This document shows, in pieces, positions 1-8,399 of a DNA stretch of 26,786 nt (the stretch's first letter is position 1; each line of letters starts with the position of its first letter). Location: the NCBI RefSeq assembly GCF_021648855.1, contig NZ_JAKJHX010000076.1, positions 1 to 26,786 of the forward strand, given 5' to 3'. The notes below the pieces were generated by a model. That model had not been told where the DNA came from. It was given only the letters and a program-made list of their open reading frames with translations, and searched no databases. The position numbers and the translations under genes are program-made. This DNA is from Tychonema litorale BBK16 (GTDB lineage: Bacteria; Cyanobacteriota; Cyanobacteriia; Cyanobacteriales; Microcoleaceae).

Positions 1-57
1 AATCAAGAAAAGCCGTCCTAAAAGGACGGGGCTTGTATCCCCTTTTTTTGGTCATTG
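1..57 (+). repeat. IS200/IS605-like end repeat, copy 1 (hairpin plus T-run)
   Basis: Bases 13-19 (CCGTCCT) pair perfectly with 23-29 (AGGACGG). A GGGG/CCCC pair (about 28-42) and seven T's follow, so it could also terminate transcription from the left. The flanks of the variable hairpin reappear at 23460-23516 beside a tnpB relic: AATCAAGAAAAGCCG on the left, GGGGCTTGTATCCC and TTTTTTTGGTCATTGC on the right. The repeat match is seen directly. Assigning it to an IS605-type element is inference from the second copy's context. Confidence 0.5.
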
Positions 58-60
58 CTC

Positions 61-139
61 CCTGAGCGAAGTCGAAGGGCAGGGTACCGCAACTGACAAC
101 TAACCCTTCGACCCTTCGACTACGCTCAGGGTACCGCAA
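61..139. repeat. Inverted pair of short interspersed palindromic repeats
   Basis: CCCTGAGCGAAGTCGAAGGG (60-79) and CCCTTCGACTACGCTCAGGG (111-130) are near-perfect reverse complements. Each is followed by a GGGTACCGCAAC-type segment, so the two units also share direct-repeat flanks. The pair could fold into one hairpin of about 70 nt. This motif style is common between cyanobacterial genes. No coding sequence was seen here. Confidence 0.6.
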
Positions 140-143
140 CCGA

Positions 144-171
144 CAACTAACAACTAACAACTAACAACTAA
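144..171. repeat. Heptanucleotide tandem repeat (CAACTAA)x4
   Basis: Four exact tandem copies of CAACTAA lie at 144-150, 151-157, 158-164 and 165-171, with degenerate AACTAAC units further upstream (about 95-103). They end seven bases before the gdhA ATG and occupy the position where a ribosome binding site is expected. Short tandemly repeated heptamers (STRR type) are an established feature of filamentous cyanobacterial genomes. Confidence 0.8.
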
Positions 172-177
172 CTTATT

Positions 178-1464
178 ATGACTGAATCATTATTTACCGA
201 TGCCAGCCGCCGATTAGAACGAGCCTTAAAATATGTATCCCTTTCCGAAGATACAATCGAACGACTAAAATATCCTAAATCAAGTTTAATTGTATCAATT
301 CCCGTGCGGATGGATGACGGCTCGTTGAGAATTTTCCAAGGGTATCGCGTGCGCTATGACAATACCAGAGGCCCCTCGAAAGGAGGAGTACGCTACCATC
401 CCAAAGTATCCCTCGATGAAGTGCAATCCTTGGCATTTTGGATGACTTTTAAATGTGCAGTCTTGAACTTGCCCTTTGGAGGAGCCAAGGGAGGAATCAC
501 TTTAAATCCCAAGGAATTGTCGAAACTGGAATTGGAACGTTTGAGCCGGGGCTATGTTGACGCGATCGCAGATTTCATCGGCCCAGACATCGATATTCCC
601 GCACCAGATGTCTACACCAATCCGATGATCATGGGTTGGATGATGGATCAATACAATATCATCAAACGGCAACTCTGTCCAGCCGTTGTGACTGGCAAAC
701 CCGTAACAATTGGCGGCAGTTTAGGTAGAGATACCGCAACAGCAACCGGGGCTTTCTTTGTATTACAAAATATTCTCGGCAAATTTCAGCTAACTCCTCA
801 AGATACAACAGTAGCAGTACAAGGTTTTGGCAATGCCGGTGCAGAAATAGCAGAACTGCTGTGGAAAGCAGGCTACAAAGTAGTTGCAGTCAGCGATTCC
901 CAAGGCGGAATTTATGCCAAACAAGGTCTGGATATTCCGAGCATTCGCAGTTTAAAAGAGTCAAATAAAGGAATCAAAGCTATTTACTGCGAAGGATCTG
1001 TTTGCAATATTATCGAACACGAAATATTGACAAATAAGCAAATTCTAGCATTAGATGTAGACGTGCTTGTTCCAGCAGCTTTGGAGAATCAAATAACCGA
1101 AGCCAATGTTGAGAGTATTCAGGCTAAGTTTATCTTTGAAGTAGCTAATGGTCCGATCGATTCTGCTGCTGATTTGATCTTAGAAGCCAAAGGAATTCAG
1201 ATAATTCCTGATATTTTAGTCAATGCAGGCGGCGTAACCGTTAGTTACTTTGAATGGGTGCAAAATCGCAGCGGACTTTATTGGACGCTGGAGGAAGTCA
1301 ACCAGCGGTTGCAGCATAAAATGGTCGAGGAAACTGAGGCTATTTGGAAGATAGCCCAGGAGTTGTCAGTATCTATGAGAACTGCTGCTTATGTGTATGG
1401 GTTAAATCGACTCGGAGAAGCGATGAATGCGAAGGGAACACGGGATTATTATGTGAATGGTTGA
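178..1464 (+). CDS. gdhA: Glutamate dehydrogenase (Glu/Leu/Phe/Val dehydrogenase family)
   Basis: This cytoplasmic enzyme reversibly aminates 2-oxoglutarate to glutamate with a nicotinamide cofactor. In cyanobacteria it is an ammonium-assimilation route secondary to GS-GOGAT. The 428-aa product has the usual length for hexameric GDH. The N-terminal dimerisation domain holds the substrate motif GGAKGGI (101-107; Lys104 predicted substrate-binding) and PAPDV (141-145; Asp144 predicted catalytic acid). The C-terminal Rossmann domain has VAVQGFGNAGA (212-222), and PDILVNAGGV lies near its end. The ATG at 178 directly follows a heptamer repeat and has no clear Shine-Dalgarno sequence. The family includes leucine and other amino-acid dehydrogenases. 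The length and motifs favour glutamate, but substrate specificity is inferred. Confidence 0.93.
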   Translation: MTESLFTDASRRLERALKYVSLSEDTIERLKYPKSSLIVSIPVRMDDGSLRIFQGYRVRYDNTRGPSKGGVRYHPKVSLDEVQSLAFWMTFKCAVLNLPFGGAKGGITLNPKELSKLELERLSRGYVDAIADFIGPDIDIPAPDVYTNPMIMGWMMDQYNIIKRQLCPAVVTGKPVTIGGSLGRDTATATGAFFVLQNILGKFQLTPQDTTVAVQGFGNAGAEIAELLWKAGYKVVAVSDSQGGIYAKQGLDIPSIRSLKESNKGIKAIYCEGSVCNIIEHEILTNKQILALDVDVLVPAALENQITEANVESIQAKFIFEVANGPIDSAADLILEAKGIQIIPDILVNAGGVTVSYFEWVQNRSGLYWTLEEVNQRLQHKMVEETEAIWKIAQELSVSMRTAAYVYGLNRLGEAMNAKGTRDYYVNG

Positions 1465-1515
1465 CTATTTGAATATTAGCTGCACCTAGTTTCGCACGAT
1501 CGCATCAGCAATGCA

Positions 1516-1608
1516 TTGACCAAGATTTCAACTCAAAAAAGTTGGTGGATACCATTGGCTTTAGGCTTGCTTTGGGGGTTAATTCCCTTCAGATATATTC
1601 TAAAATAA
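1516..1608 (+). CDS. Possible 30-aa single-TM micropeptide (TTG start)
   Basis: A short open frame follows an in-frame stop at 1477-1479 and would start at TTG 1516. It encodes a polar, Lys-containing N-terminus, then WWIPLALGLLWGLIPF, which is hydrophobic enough for one membrane helix, and ends with RYILK. That polar/helix/basic order looks like a genuine small membrane peptide or the surviving tail of a decayed gene. There is no ATG and no clear ribosome binding site. I do not recognise a family, and chance coding is quite possible. Confidence 0.2.
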   Translation: MTKISTQKSWWIPLALGLLWGLIPFRYILK

Positions 1609-1732
1609 TTTAGTAGAAAATACAATCCAAATCTATTTTTCTAAAACACCTACAATTATGTGGTGTTTCGGCGTAAAGTTGCTGGCGGCCACTACGGCGA
1701 ATAACTAACCAAAAAACCGCTCTTTCGCGCAA

Positions 1733-1766
1733 ATATCCGCAGATATCAGTCTATATCTGCGGATAT
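1733..1766. repeat. Perfect 13-bp inverted repeat with 8-nt loop
   Basis: ATATCCGCAGATA (1733-1745) and TATCTGCGGATAT (1754-1766) are exact reverse complements. The ATATCTGCG unit is then repeated in tandem just downstream (1762-1771), and outer flanks (GCAAAT.../...ATTTGTGC) extend the symmetry imperfectly. No T-run follows, so it is more likely an interspersed palindromic repeat than a terminator. Confidence 0.75.
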
Positions 1767-2159
1767 CTGCGTATTTGTGCAGTTAACAATAAGTATCGAT
1801 TATAAGATTCTGCCTTCTAATTTATTAATCAAAAAGACATAAAAATTTTTATTTTTCCAGCTAATCTAAGTAAAAATACGTAAAATTTTTGGCATAGTTT
1901 AGGTATAATTAGTACAGAAATTCTGTAAACGCTCTTTTTGTCTGGCAACAGTTACAAATGTTGGCTGTGTTTGCCTAACTATTGAGTCAGGTGCGCCGAA
2001 GCGAGACTATCGCTTCCCTTGAGGATTTAAGGATGGCGGGACACCAGGAGTCTTACAGTTCGATGAGTTTTGAGAATCAGCAGAAATAAAGTAACTCGCA
2101 AGTTATCGGGCTGTTTTTCGGAAAAACAATGTATTATTTTACACTTGGGTTGATAATTT

Positions 2160-5100
2160 ATGTCCAATTTTTTAGACAGCGATTTAGCAATTAATCCCTT
2201 ATTAGCAGAAGACGATCGCACTTTGCTTTCCTTGACAGAGAGACAATTGCGGGCTATTTTTGAAACTGCTCTAGATGCGATCGCCATTACTGACAATCAA
2301 GGCAGATATCTCGATGTGAATCCCGCCGCCTGCGAATTGTTTGGAGTAGAAAGAGCACAACTCCTGGGGCGCTGCATCTGGGAGTTTGCACAACCAAACT
2401 GGAATTTTCAACAGGTGTGGGAAGAATCCCAACAACAGGAAAAAGTGCGCGGTGAATTTCCGTTAGTGCGGGATGATGCACAGATTCGCACCATCGAATA
2501 TGCCATAACCTCAAACTTTTTGCCTCACCGCTACCTGTCAATCATGCGAGATATTACAGGGCGCAAACAAGCAGAAACACAAGTCGAAGAACTTACCCGC
2601 CAACTCGCCCAAACCCAAGCTCAACTGCGGGAAGCAGGTATCGCACTCGCGACTCTCATCAGTCCCGTAGATGCTGGTATTTTAGAGCAAATTGCCTGCC
2701 ACATCCCCGGCGTTATTTATCAGTTTCGGATGGATGCTGATGGTAGTTTCCATTTTCCCTATGTCAGCGAAAGGGTGCAAGATATTTATGGTGTTACCCG
2801 ACAACAAGTGCAACAAGATGCAAGTTGTCTTTTTCAGGACATCCATCCTGAAGATTTCGATCGCGTTTATCAATCGATTCTCGATTCTGCCCAACATCTA
2901 ACACCTTGGTATTGCGAACATAGGCTGTCTTTTCCCGACGGGCGGTTGCGGTGGTTGCGCGGCAATTCTACACCGCAGCGACAACCCGATGGCGGCACTA
3001 TTTGGCATGGCTATGTTCGGGACAATACAGAGAGCAAAGCCGCAGAAATTGCCCTCAAAACCAGTGAAGAAAAATTCCGCACGATCGTGGAAAATCTCAA
3101 CGATATGGTTTATATTGTCAATCCCGACACCACCTTCAACTATGTCAGTCCCCAATTCAAAGAGGTGATGGGATATGACGCAGCAGAAATGTTAAATCAG
3201 ACTTTTGCTAAATGGGCTTACCCAGAAGATTTATCAATTTGTCAGAATATCCTGGAGCGCTCTTTGCAGGGTGAGAAACTGCGGGGAGTTGAATACCGAG
3301 TTTTGCATCGAGATGGCAGCTATTACTGGCACTCTGCCAATGTATCAGCCATCAGAAATAACGATGGGGAAGTGGTTGCCTGTTTGGGAATAGGGCGTTA
3401 CATCCACCCTCAAAAACAAGCACAAATCGCTTTAGAAGAAAGTAACAGCCGTTGGGAGTTGGCTATAGAAGGAGCGGGAGATGGCACTTGGGATTGGAAC
3501 CTCAAAACCAATCAAGTTATCTTTTCGAGGCAGTGGAAAGCGATGCTGGGCTATGCAGAACACGAAATTGTCAATCTTTTAGCAGAGTGGGACTGTCGGG
3601 CACATCCAGAAGATAAAGCTCAATGCTATGCAGATTTTGCCAAATACTTTCGCGGCGAAACTTATACCTATCGCAACGAACACCGCCTGCGCTGTAAAGA
3701 CGGTTCTTACAAGTGGATTTTAGACCGGGGTCAGGTGGTAGAATGGGACGCAGAATGTGAACCTGTGCGGTTTATCGGCACTCATTGCGATATCAGCGAT
3801 CGCAAAACCGCAGAATTAGAGTTAGCTGCTTCTCAAGCAGAATTAATGGCACTATTTAACGCCATGCAGGATGTGATTATCGTGCTCGATGCAGAGGGAC
3901 GCTATCTCAAAATATCCCCCAGCTCGGCTCCCTTGTTGTACAAACCTAGCGCTCAACTTTTAGGCAAAACTCTTCACGAAGTTTTACCCAAAGAATCAGC
4001 AGATTTTTTGCTAGAAGCTATTCAAGAAGCGATCGTCAATCAATGCGTGACGCAGGTGGAATACTCGTTACCAATTGGCGATCGCACAGTCTGGTTTGAT
4101 AGCAGGATTTCTCCCATGTTTCAAGATCAAGTGGTTTTTGTCGCCAGAGATATCACGGCTCGCAAACGTCAAGAGCAAGCCCTCCGCTTAGTTGTCGAAG
4201 GTACGGCGACAAAAACTGGCGCAGAATTCTTCAAAAGCTGCGTTCAATATCTCGCCCAAGCCTTGGAAGTCCGCTATGCTTTGGTTGCTGAATTTGTGGA
4301 CTCAGAAAAGTCGATCGCCACAACTCTAGCATTTTGGGCGGGAGATGAATTTGGGGATAATTTTACTTACAATCTACGCGGCACACCCTGTCAAAATGTC
4401 GAGCGGTGTGTCGAGATATGTCGGTATCCCAATCTCGTACAGCGCTGGTTCCCCGAAGATGATGATTTAGCAACTCTTCAAGCGGAAAGTTATGCGGGTG
4501 TACCGATTATAGATGCGGCTGGAAATTGTTTGGGGCTGTTGGTAGTCATGGATACTGAGCCGATGGTGCAAGATCTAGAAATGCAGTTAGCTATTTTGAG
4601 AATATTTGCCACCCGTGCGGGTGCGGAAATGGAACGGATGCAGGCGGAAGCAGCATTGCGCGAATCAGAAATTCAACTGCGAAAGCAAACAGCAGAATTA
4701 GAAATAACCCTGAAAAATTTGCAGGATACTCAAACTCAGTTAATTCAAGCAGAAAAAATGTCTAGTTTGGGTCAATTAGTCGCTGGAATTGCCCATGAAA
4801 TTAACAATCCAGTCAGTTTTATTTATGGCAATATTGAACCTGCTACCAATTATGCCAGTGACTTAATTAAACTAATTGATCTTTACCGAGAGCATTATCC
4901 GAGTCCGCCGCCGGCGATTGGCAATTTTATCGAAGATATCGATCTTGAGTATCTAGAAAGTGATTTTTCTAATCTGTTGAAATCGATGAAAACAGGAGCG
5001 GTGCGGATCAGCGATATTGTCAAATCTCTGCGGACTTTTTCGCGCTTGGACGAAGCGGATTTTAAAAAAACAGATATTCACGAAAACATCGAAAGTACCT

Positions 5101-5576
5101 TAGTGATTTTACAAAGTCGTTTGAACGGTAGGGCGGGAAAACCAGAAATTCAGATCGCCAAATATTATGGTGAATTACCTTTGGTTGAATGTTATGGCGG
5201 TTTGTTAAATCAGGTATTTATGAATTTGCTGGTGAATGCGATCGATGCGATCGAACAACAGCGAGAAATCCTAGAACCGATCGCCAGATTAGGTTATATT
5301 GGTCAGATTGCGATCGCCACTTCCTTCGCAGCCGAAAATCGCGTGTTCATCTCGATTCAGGATAACGGTTGCGGCATTACCCCGCAAGTTCAAGAAAAAA
5401 TATTTAATCCGTTTTTTACGACTAAACCTGTGGGTAAAGGTACGGGGATGGGCTTAGCAACGAGTTATCAGATTATCACCGACAATCATCGGGGGGAGTT
5501 ACGGTGTTTTTCTATACTGGGAGAGGGAACTGAATTTGCGATCAAGTTGCCAGTTTGCGAGTTAAAATTAGGGTAA
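2160..5576 (+). CDS. Multi-PAS/GAF sensor histidine kinase
   Basis: This is a 1138-aa soluble sensor kinase that would autophosphorylate on histidine and pass the phosphate to an unlinked response regulator. Approximate domain order: PAS 28-140; short coiled coil 137-165; PAS_3-like 175-293; PAS 301-420; PAS_3-like 427-547; PAS 556-672; GAF 680-823; coiled coil 825-870; dimerisation/phosphoacceptor domain with GIAHEINNP (predicted His879); HATPase with the N box NLLVNAIDAIE (Asn1026), DNGCGI, and FFTTKPVGKGTGMGLA. No transmembrane segment, signal peptide or receiver domain is visible. The GAF domain shows no obvious phytochrome-type chromophore motif. Signal and partner are unknown. The gene ends one base before the stop of the convergent DUF4336 gene. 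Confidence 0.9.
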   Translation: MSNFLDSDLAINPLLAEDDRTLLSLTERQLRAIFETALDAIAITDNQGRYLDVNPAACELFGVERAQLLGRCIWEFAQPNWNFQQVWEESQQQEKVRGEFPLVRDDAQIRTIEYAITSNFLPHRYLSIMRDITGRKQAETQVEELTRQLAQTQAQLREAGIALATLISPVDAGILEQIACHIPGVIYQFRMDADGSFHFPYVSERVQDIYGVTRQQVQQDASCLFQDIHPEDFDRVYQSILDSAQHLTPWYCEHRLSFPDGRLRWLRGNSTPQRQPDGGTIWHGYVRDNTESKAAEIALKTSEEKFRTIVENLNDMVYIVNPDTTFNYVSPQFKEVMGYDAAEMLNQTFAKWAYPEDLSICQNILERSLQGEKLRGVEYRVLHRDGSYYWHSANVSAIRNNDGEVVACLGIGRYIHPQKQAQIALEESNSRWELAIEGAGDGTWDWNLKTNQVIFSRQWKAMLGYAEHEIVNLLAEWDCRAHPEDKAQCYADFAKYFRGETYTYRNEHRLRCKDGSYKWILDRGQVVEWDAECEPVRFIGTHCDISDRKTAELELAASQAELMALFNAMQDVIIVLDAEGRYLKISPSSAPLLYKPSAQLLGKTLHEVLPKESADFLLEAIQEAIVNQCVTQVEYSLPIGDRTVWFDSRISPMFQDQVVFVARDITARKRQEQALRLVVEGTATKTGAEFFKSCVQYLAQALEVRYALVAEFVDSEKSIATTLAFWAGDEFGDNFTYNLRGTPCQNVERCVEICRYPNLVQRWFPEDDDLATLQAESYAGVPIIDAAGNCLGLLVVMDTEPMVQDLEMQLAILRIFATRAGAEMERMQAEAALRESEIQLRKQTAELEITLKNLQDTQTQLIQAEKMSSLGQLVAGIAHEINNPVSFIYGNIEPATNYASDLIKLIDLYREHYPSPPPAIGNFIEDIDLEYLESDFSNLLKSMKTGAVRISDIVKSLRTFSRLDEADFKKTDIHENIESTLVILQSRLNGRAGKPEIQIAKYYGELPLVECYGGLLNQVFMNLLVNAIDAIEQQREILEPIARLGYIGQIAIATSFAAENRVFISIQDNGCGITPQVQEKIFNPFFTTKPVGKGTGMGLATSYQIITDNHRGELRCFSILGEGTEFAIKLPVCELKLG

Positions 5577-5577
5577 A

Positions 5578-6786
5578 TTATGGAACCTTGTCCTTAGCAG
5601 GTGGCACAATACCAATTTTATTTAAAGCTGCATCAATATCCCTAAGTAATTTAAAATCTGCTTCGGGTAAAAGGGTAACATCAGAGTGTTTTTCGAGAAA
5701 AGAGAATGCTTGCCGAAATTCGCGGGGGTTTGTGGCGATCGCACAATCAAAGTGACAAGGTATAATTCTTTCAAAATCCCAACTCGCAACCCGATTCGTC
5801 CACTCAAGAGTTTCCCTCGGCGCGCGGTTGAGAATCAAAGTCTGCAAAATCGGCGCGACAAACAATCGCCCTCCCCCACGCAAAGCCTCAAAAGAGCGCT
5901 CCCATCCAGGTTTCCACTGGAACGGAAACAACCCAAAATAGGCTCTGCGTGAACGTTCTGGGGCATTTAAACTTTGACCTAACACTCCTGACCACGATCG
6001 CACTTCCAACACACTAGGGCGAAAATACATGGCAAATAAAGCAATTCTCTGCCACCCCTTGCGACGGTTTTGGTGAGTGTCTGCCACAATATCGGAGGCG
6101 CTGTCTTTGGCATGAAACAACAGCGGGTAAGAGTCGAATTGGACGATCGCAGGTGGATGAGCTGAAATTGAAACCACGGAATCTGTTACCATCAGTGTGC
6201 GCGATCGCCTATGAAAAAGCGCTACTTCGGCAAACCAACCTAAACGAAGGTCGATCGGGCCAAGAATCGCCAAATCAAATTCATCAGCAAAAGGCATTTC
6301 GCTGCTATCGGGGGAAAGTACAAATGTGCGTTTGCTAGGGAAACCCAGCCAGCTTAGTGGCAAATTCAGCGGGAAACTCCAATGCTGGGGGGCCACAAAT
6401 ACCTGGGCACTGGGAAAACACCTCGCAAAAGGGCCGACAAAAACTTTATGTTCGATGCCTGAAATCGTTGTCAGCAGGATATACTTAACCTCACCGTGTT
6501 CTGCTACCAACTCGTTTACCAAGCGGATACATTCGGGAGTTGGTGCAACAGGGGCGTAGACGAGAAGGCCTTCAGGTTCGAGTTTAATCACCGTCATCCG
6601 AATCGGGACGACGACGTAAAAAATACCCTGAAGTTGGTCAAAAGTCCAGATTGTGTCCTTAACTATTTCTTTGCGGATCGTGCGCCGCTTACCATAGGGA
6701 TAGATTGGGACGATCGGCCAAAAGGGCCATGAAAAGTCCCTGGAATCAATCTGTTCTGATGTTGGTATACCTTCACCTTCTGTCAC
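5578..6786 (-). CDS. DUF4336 domain-containing protein
   Basis: This 402-aa protein resembles the DUF4336 family found in cyanobacteria and plants, whose fold is related to metallo-beta-lactamases. Supporting segments are FYVVVPIRMTVIKL (about 56-69), LLVYAPVAPTPE, YILLTTISGIEHKVFVGPFA and the later LMVTDSVVSIS. The classical HxHxDH zinc motif is absent; only an IEHK-type segment occupies a comparable place, so hydrolase activity cannot be assumed. The GTG start at 6786 is supported by AAGGAG seven bases upstream on the minus strand. The stop codon lies one base from that of the convergent histidine kinase, so both transcripts must end inside the opposing gene. The biological role is not known to me. 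Confidence 0.75.
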   Translation of the reverse strand: MTEGEGIPTSEQIDSRDFSWPFWPIVPIYPYGKRRTIRKEIVKDTIWTFDQLQGIFYVVVPIRMTVIKLEPEGLLVYAPVAPTPECIRLVNELVAEHGEVKYILLTTISGIEHKVFVGPFARCFPSAQVFVAPQHWSFPLNLPLSWLGFPSKRTFVLSPDSSEMPFADEFDLAILGPIDLRLGWFAEVALFHRRSRTLMVTDSVVSISAHPPAIVQFDSYPLLFHAKDSASDIVADTHQNRRKGWQRIALFAMYFRPSVLEVRSWSGVLGQSLNAPERSRRAYFGLFPFQWKPGWERSFEALRGGGRLFVAPILQTLILNRAPRETLEWTNRVASWDFERIIPCHFDCAIATNPREFRQAFSFLEKHSDVTLLPEADFKLLRDIDAALNKIGIVPPAKDKVP

Positions 6787-6880
6787 TCTGCGACTCCTTC
6801 CAAATTTCTGATTGAACTATTGTTAGTTTATAGATCAAGTTATCCCTTGATCAATTGATACCATAATTATTAGCCAAAAT

Positions 6881-6905
6881 GAGGACACGGCACTGCCACG
6901 TCCTC
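6881..6905. promoter_or_regulatory. Hairpin upstream of leuB
   Basis: GAGGAC (6881-6886) pairs with GTCCTC (6900-6905), and an inner GGC/GCC pair gives a compact stem-loop. It sits between the divergent DUF4336 and leuB genes. There is no T-run on the plus strand. It could be an operator-like palindrome or leader structure. No function can be assigned from sequence alone. Confidence 0.4.
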
Positions 6906-6929
6906 TATATCATTCCGGTGTAACCGAAA

Positions 6930-6957
6930 TTGATATGACTTATCCTGATACAATAAT
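6930..6957 (+). promoter_or_regulatory. Weak candidate leuB promoter
   Basis: TTGATA (6930-6935) and AATAAT (6952-6957) lie 16 bp apart, about 30 bases before the leuB ATG. The -10 is a poor match to TATAAT, so this is only the best sigma-70-like pair visible in the gap. Confidence 0.25.
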
Positions 6958-6987
6958 AAGTTCGCAAAATTTCTCAACTTAGTAAAT

Positions 6988-8067
6988 ATGACACAAAACT
7001 ACCGGATCACTCTTTTGCCCGGAGACGGAATCGGCCCTGAAATTATCGCAGTCGCGGTAGAAGTCCTGAAAATTGTCGGCAAACAATTCGACATCAGCTT
7101 TGAATTTAAAGAAGCCTTAATGGGAGGTGCTGCTATTGATAAAACAGGCAATCCACTCCCCGATGAAACTCTGGAAATCTGTCGCAACAGCGATGCCATA
7201 TTATTAGCAGCAATCGGCGGTTACAAATGGGATAATTTGCCCCGCGAACAGCGCCCGGAAACTGGATTGCTAGGACTGCGTGCCGGATTAGGATTGTTTG
7301 CTAATTTGCGTCCAGCAACTATTTTACCACAGTTAGTAGATGCTTCTTCTTTGAAACGGGAAGTTGTTGAAGGTGTGGATATTATGGTCATCCGCGAATT
7401 GACGGGCGGAATTTATTTTGGCAAGCCGAAGGGTATTTTTGCAACGGAAACTGGCGAAAAACGCGGTGTCAATACAATGGCTTATACCGAGTCGGAAATT
7501 GACCGAATCGGGCGAGTAGCTTTTGAGACTGCCAGGAAGCGCGGGAAAAGGCTGTGTTCCGTTGATAAAGCGAATGTTTTGGATGTTTCGCAACTTTGGC
7601 GCGATCGCATTATTGCGCTTTCTTCAGAATACCCCGATGTGGAACTTTCTCACCTCTACGTTGACAACGCAGCAATGCAGTTAATCCGCTGGCCAAAACA
7701 GTTCGATACAATTGTGACGGGGAATCTATTCGGCGACATTCTGTCTGATGCGGCGGCAATGTTAACTGGTAGTATTGGAATGCTTCCTTCTGCTAGTTTA
7801 GGCGCAACAGGGCCGGGAGTTTTTGAACCTGTTCATGGTTCCGCACCGGATATCGCCGGACAAGACAAAGCAAATCCGATCGCCCAAGTTTTGAGTGCGG
7901 CAATGATGTTACGCTATGGATTGAACCAACCGGAAGCTGCTAATAAGATTGAGCAAGCAGTTGTGGAAGTTTTGGATCGAGGTTATCGCACTGGAGATAT
8001 CATGTCCGAAGGCATGAAACTTGTCGGTTGTCGGGCAATGGGTGATGCTTTGATTGAAGTTTTGTAA
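6988..8067 (+). CDS. leuB: 3-isopropylmalate dehydrogenase
   Basis: LeuB oxidatively decarboxylates (2R,3S)-3-isopropylmalate to 2-oxoisocaproate with NAD+, the third step of leucine synthesis. The 359-aa product has normal length. It begins with the family signature [13 protein letters not shown] and carries predicted substrate arginines Arg98 (LLGLRAGL), Arg108 (NLRPA) and Arg136 (RELTGG), plus Tyr143. Lys194 (SVDKANVL), Asp226, Asp250 and Asp254 (NLFGDILSD) match the catalytic and Mg2+-binding positions. HGSAPDIAG (283-291) is the NAD-binding segment. It stands alone rather than in a leuCDB operon, as is usual in cyanobacteria. A perfect 12-bp hairpin follows the stop. Confidence 0.96.
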   Translation: MTQNYRITLLPGDGIGPEIIAVAVEVLKIVGKQFDISFEFKEALMGGAAIDKTGNPLPDETLEICRNSDAILLAAIGGYKWDNLPREQRPETGLLGLRAGLGLFANLRPATILPQLVDASSLKREVVEGVDIMVIRELTGGIYFGKPKGIFATETGEKRGVNTMAYTESEIDRIGRVAFETARKRGKRLCSVDKANVLDVSQLWRDRIIALSSEYPDVELSHLYVDNAAMQLIRWPKQFDTIVTGNLFGDILSDAAAMLTGSIGMLPSASLGATGPGVFEPVHGSAPDIAGQDKANPIAQVLSAAMMLRYGLNQPEAANKIEQAVVEVLDRGYRTGDIMSEGMKLVGCRAMGDALIEVL

Positions 8068-8087
8068 TTAATTATTACTTGTAAAGC

Positions 8088-8117
8088 TGTGTCATTCTCA
8101 AATTCGAGAATGACACA
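8088..8117 (+). terminator. 12-bp hairpin downstream of leuB
   Basis: TGTGTCATTCTC (8088-8099) and GAGAATGACACA (8106-8117) pair perfectly across a 6-nt loop, 21 bases after the leuB stop. The trailing sequence (TTAATATCTTC) is only moderately T-rich, so it may be a weak intrinsic terminator or an mRNA-end stabilising structure. Confidence 0.55.
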
Positions 8118-8232
8118 TTAATATCTTCAAATTAATCATTCCACCTGTTTGATTTCTGAACTTTCAAGGATGTATTTTTCCTGAGTTTTACAATAGTTAA
8201 TTGACTTTTAGGAAAAATTCGATTAAAGTTAG

Positions 8233-8338
8233 TATATAGCAATCCTTGCAAGAGTCGTAAGTTTTTTACCCACCCCAACCCTCCCCTTAGCAAGGGGAGG
8301 GAGTAAGAAATTTACAAATGATTTAGGATTGCTATATA
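8233..8338. mobile_element. MITE-like element with perfect 14-bp terminal inverted repeats
   Basis: TATATAGCAATCCT (8233-8246) and AGGATTGCTATATA (8325-8338) are exact reverse complements bounding 106 bp. A nested palindrome, CCCTCCCCTT/AAGGGGAGGG (about 8279-8301), lies in the middle, and GTAAG...TTTAC arms give further symmetry. There is no coding capacity. Size, termini and nested folding fit a nonautonomous palindromic element; no matching transposase was seen in the window. Confidence 0.65.
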
Positions 8339-8399
8339 TATTTGTTGTTAAGCCATGTTCTAGGTTTTATCATACAAGCTTACCCATTAACCATTACTT

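Larger units (their letters stand above)
1465..2159. other. Intergenic region with hairpins and a possible micro-ORF
   Basis: No standard gene is visible in this 695-base gap. It contains a possible 30-codon ORF (1516-1608), a hairpin with one bulge (1644-1668), a large palindrome (1733-1766), an AT-rich stretch with TATAAT at 1904-1909, and a 7-bp hairpin (1998-2004/2010-2016, GAAGCGA/TCGCTTC) in the likely leader of the downstream kinase gene. The TATAAT lacks a convincing -35 box at 16-18 bp. Confidence 0.5.

Noticed and set aside
1904..1909. TATAAT as the promoter of the histidine kinase
   Set aside because: There is no recognisable -35 box at the right distance in a very AT-rich stretch, and the leader would be 250 bases long.
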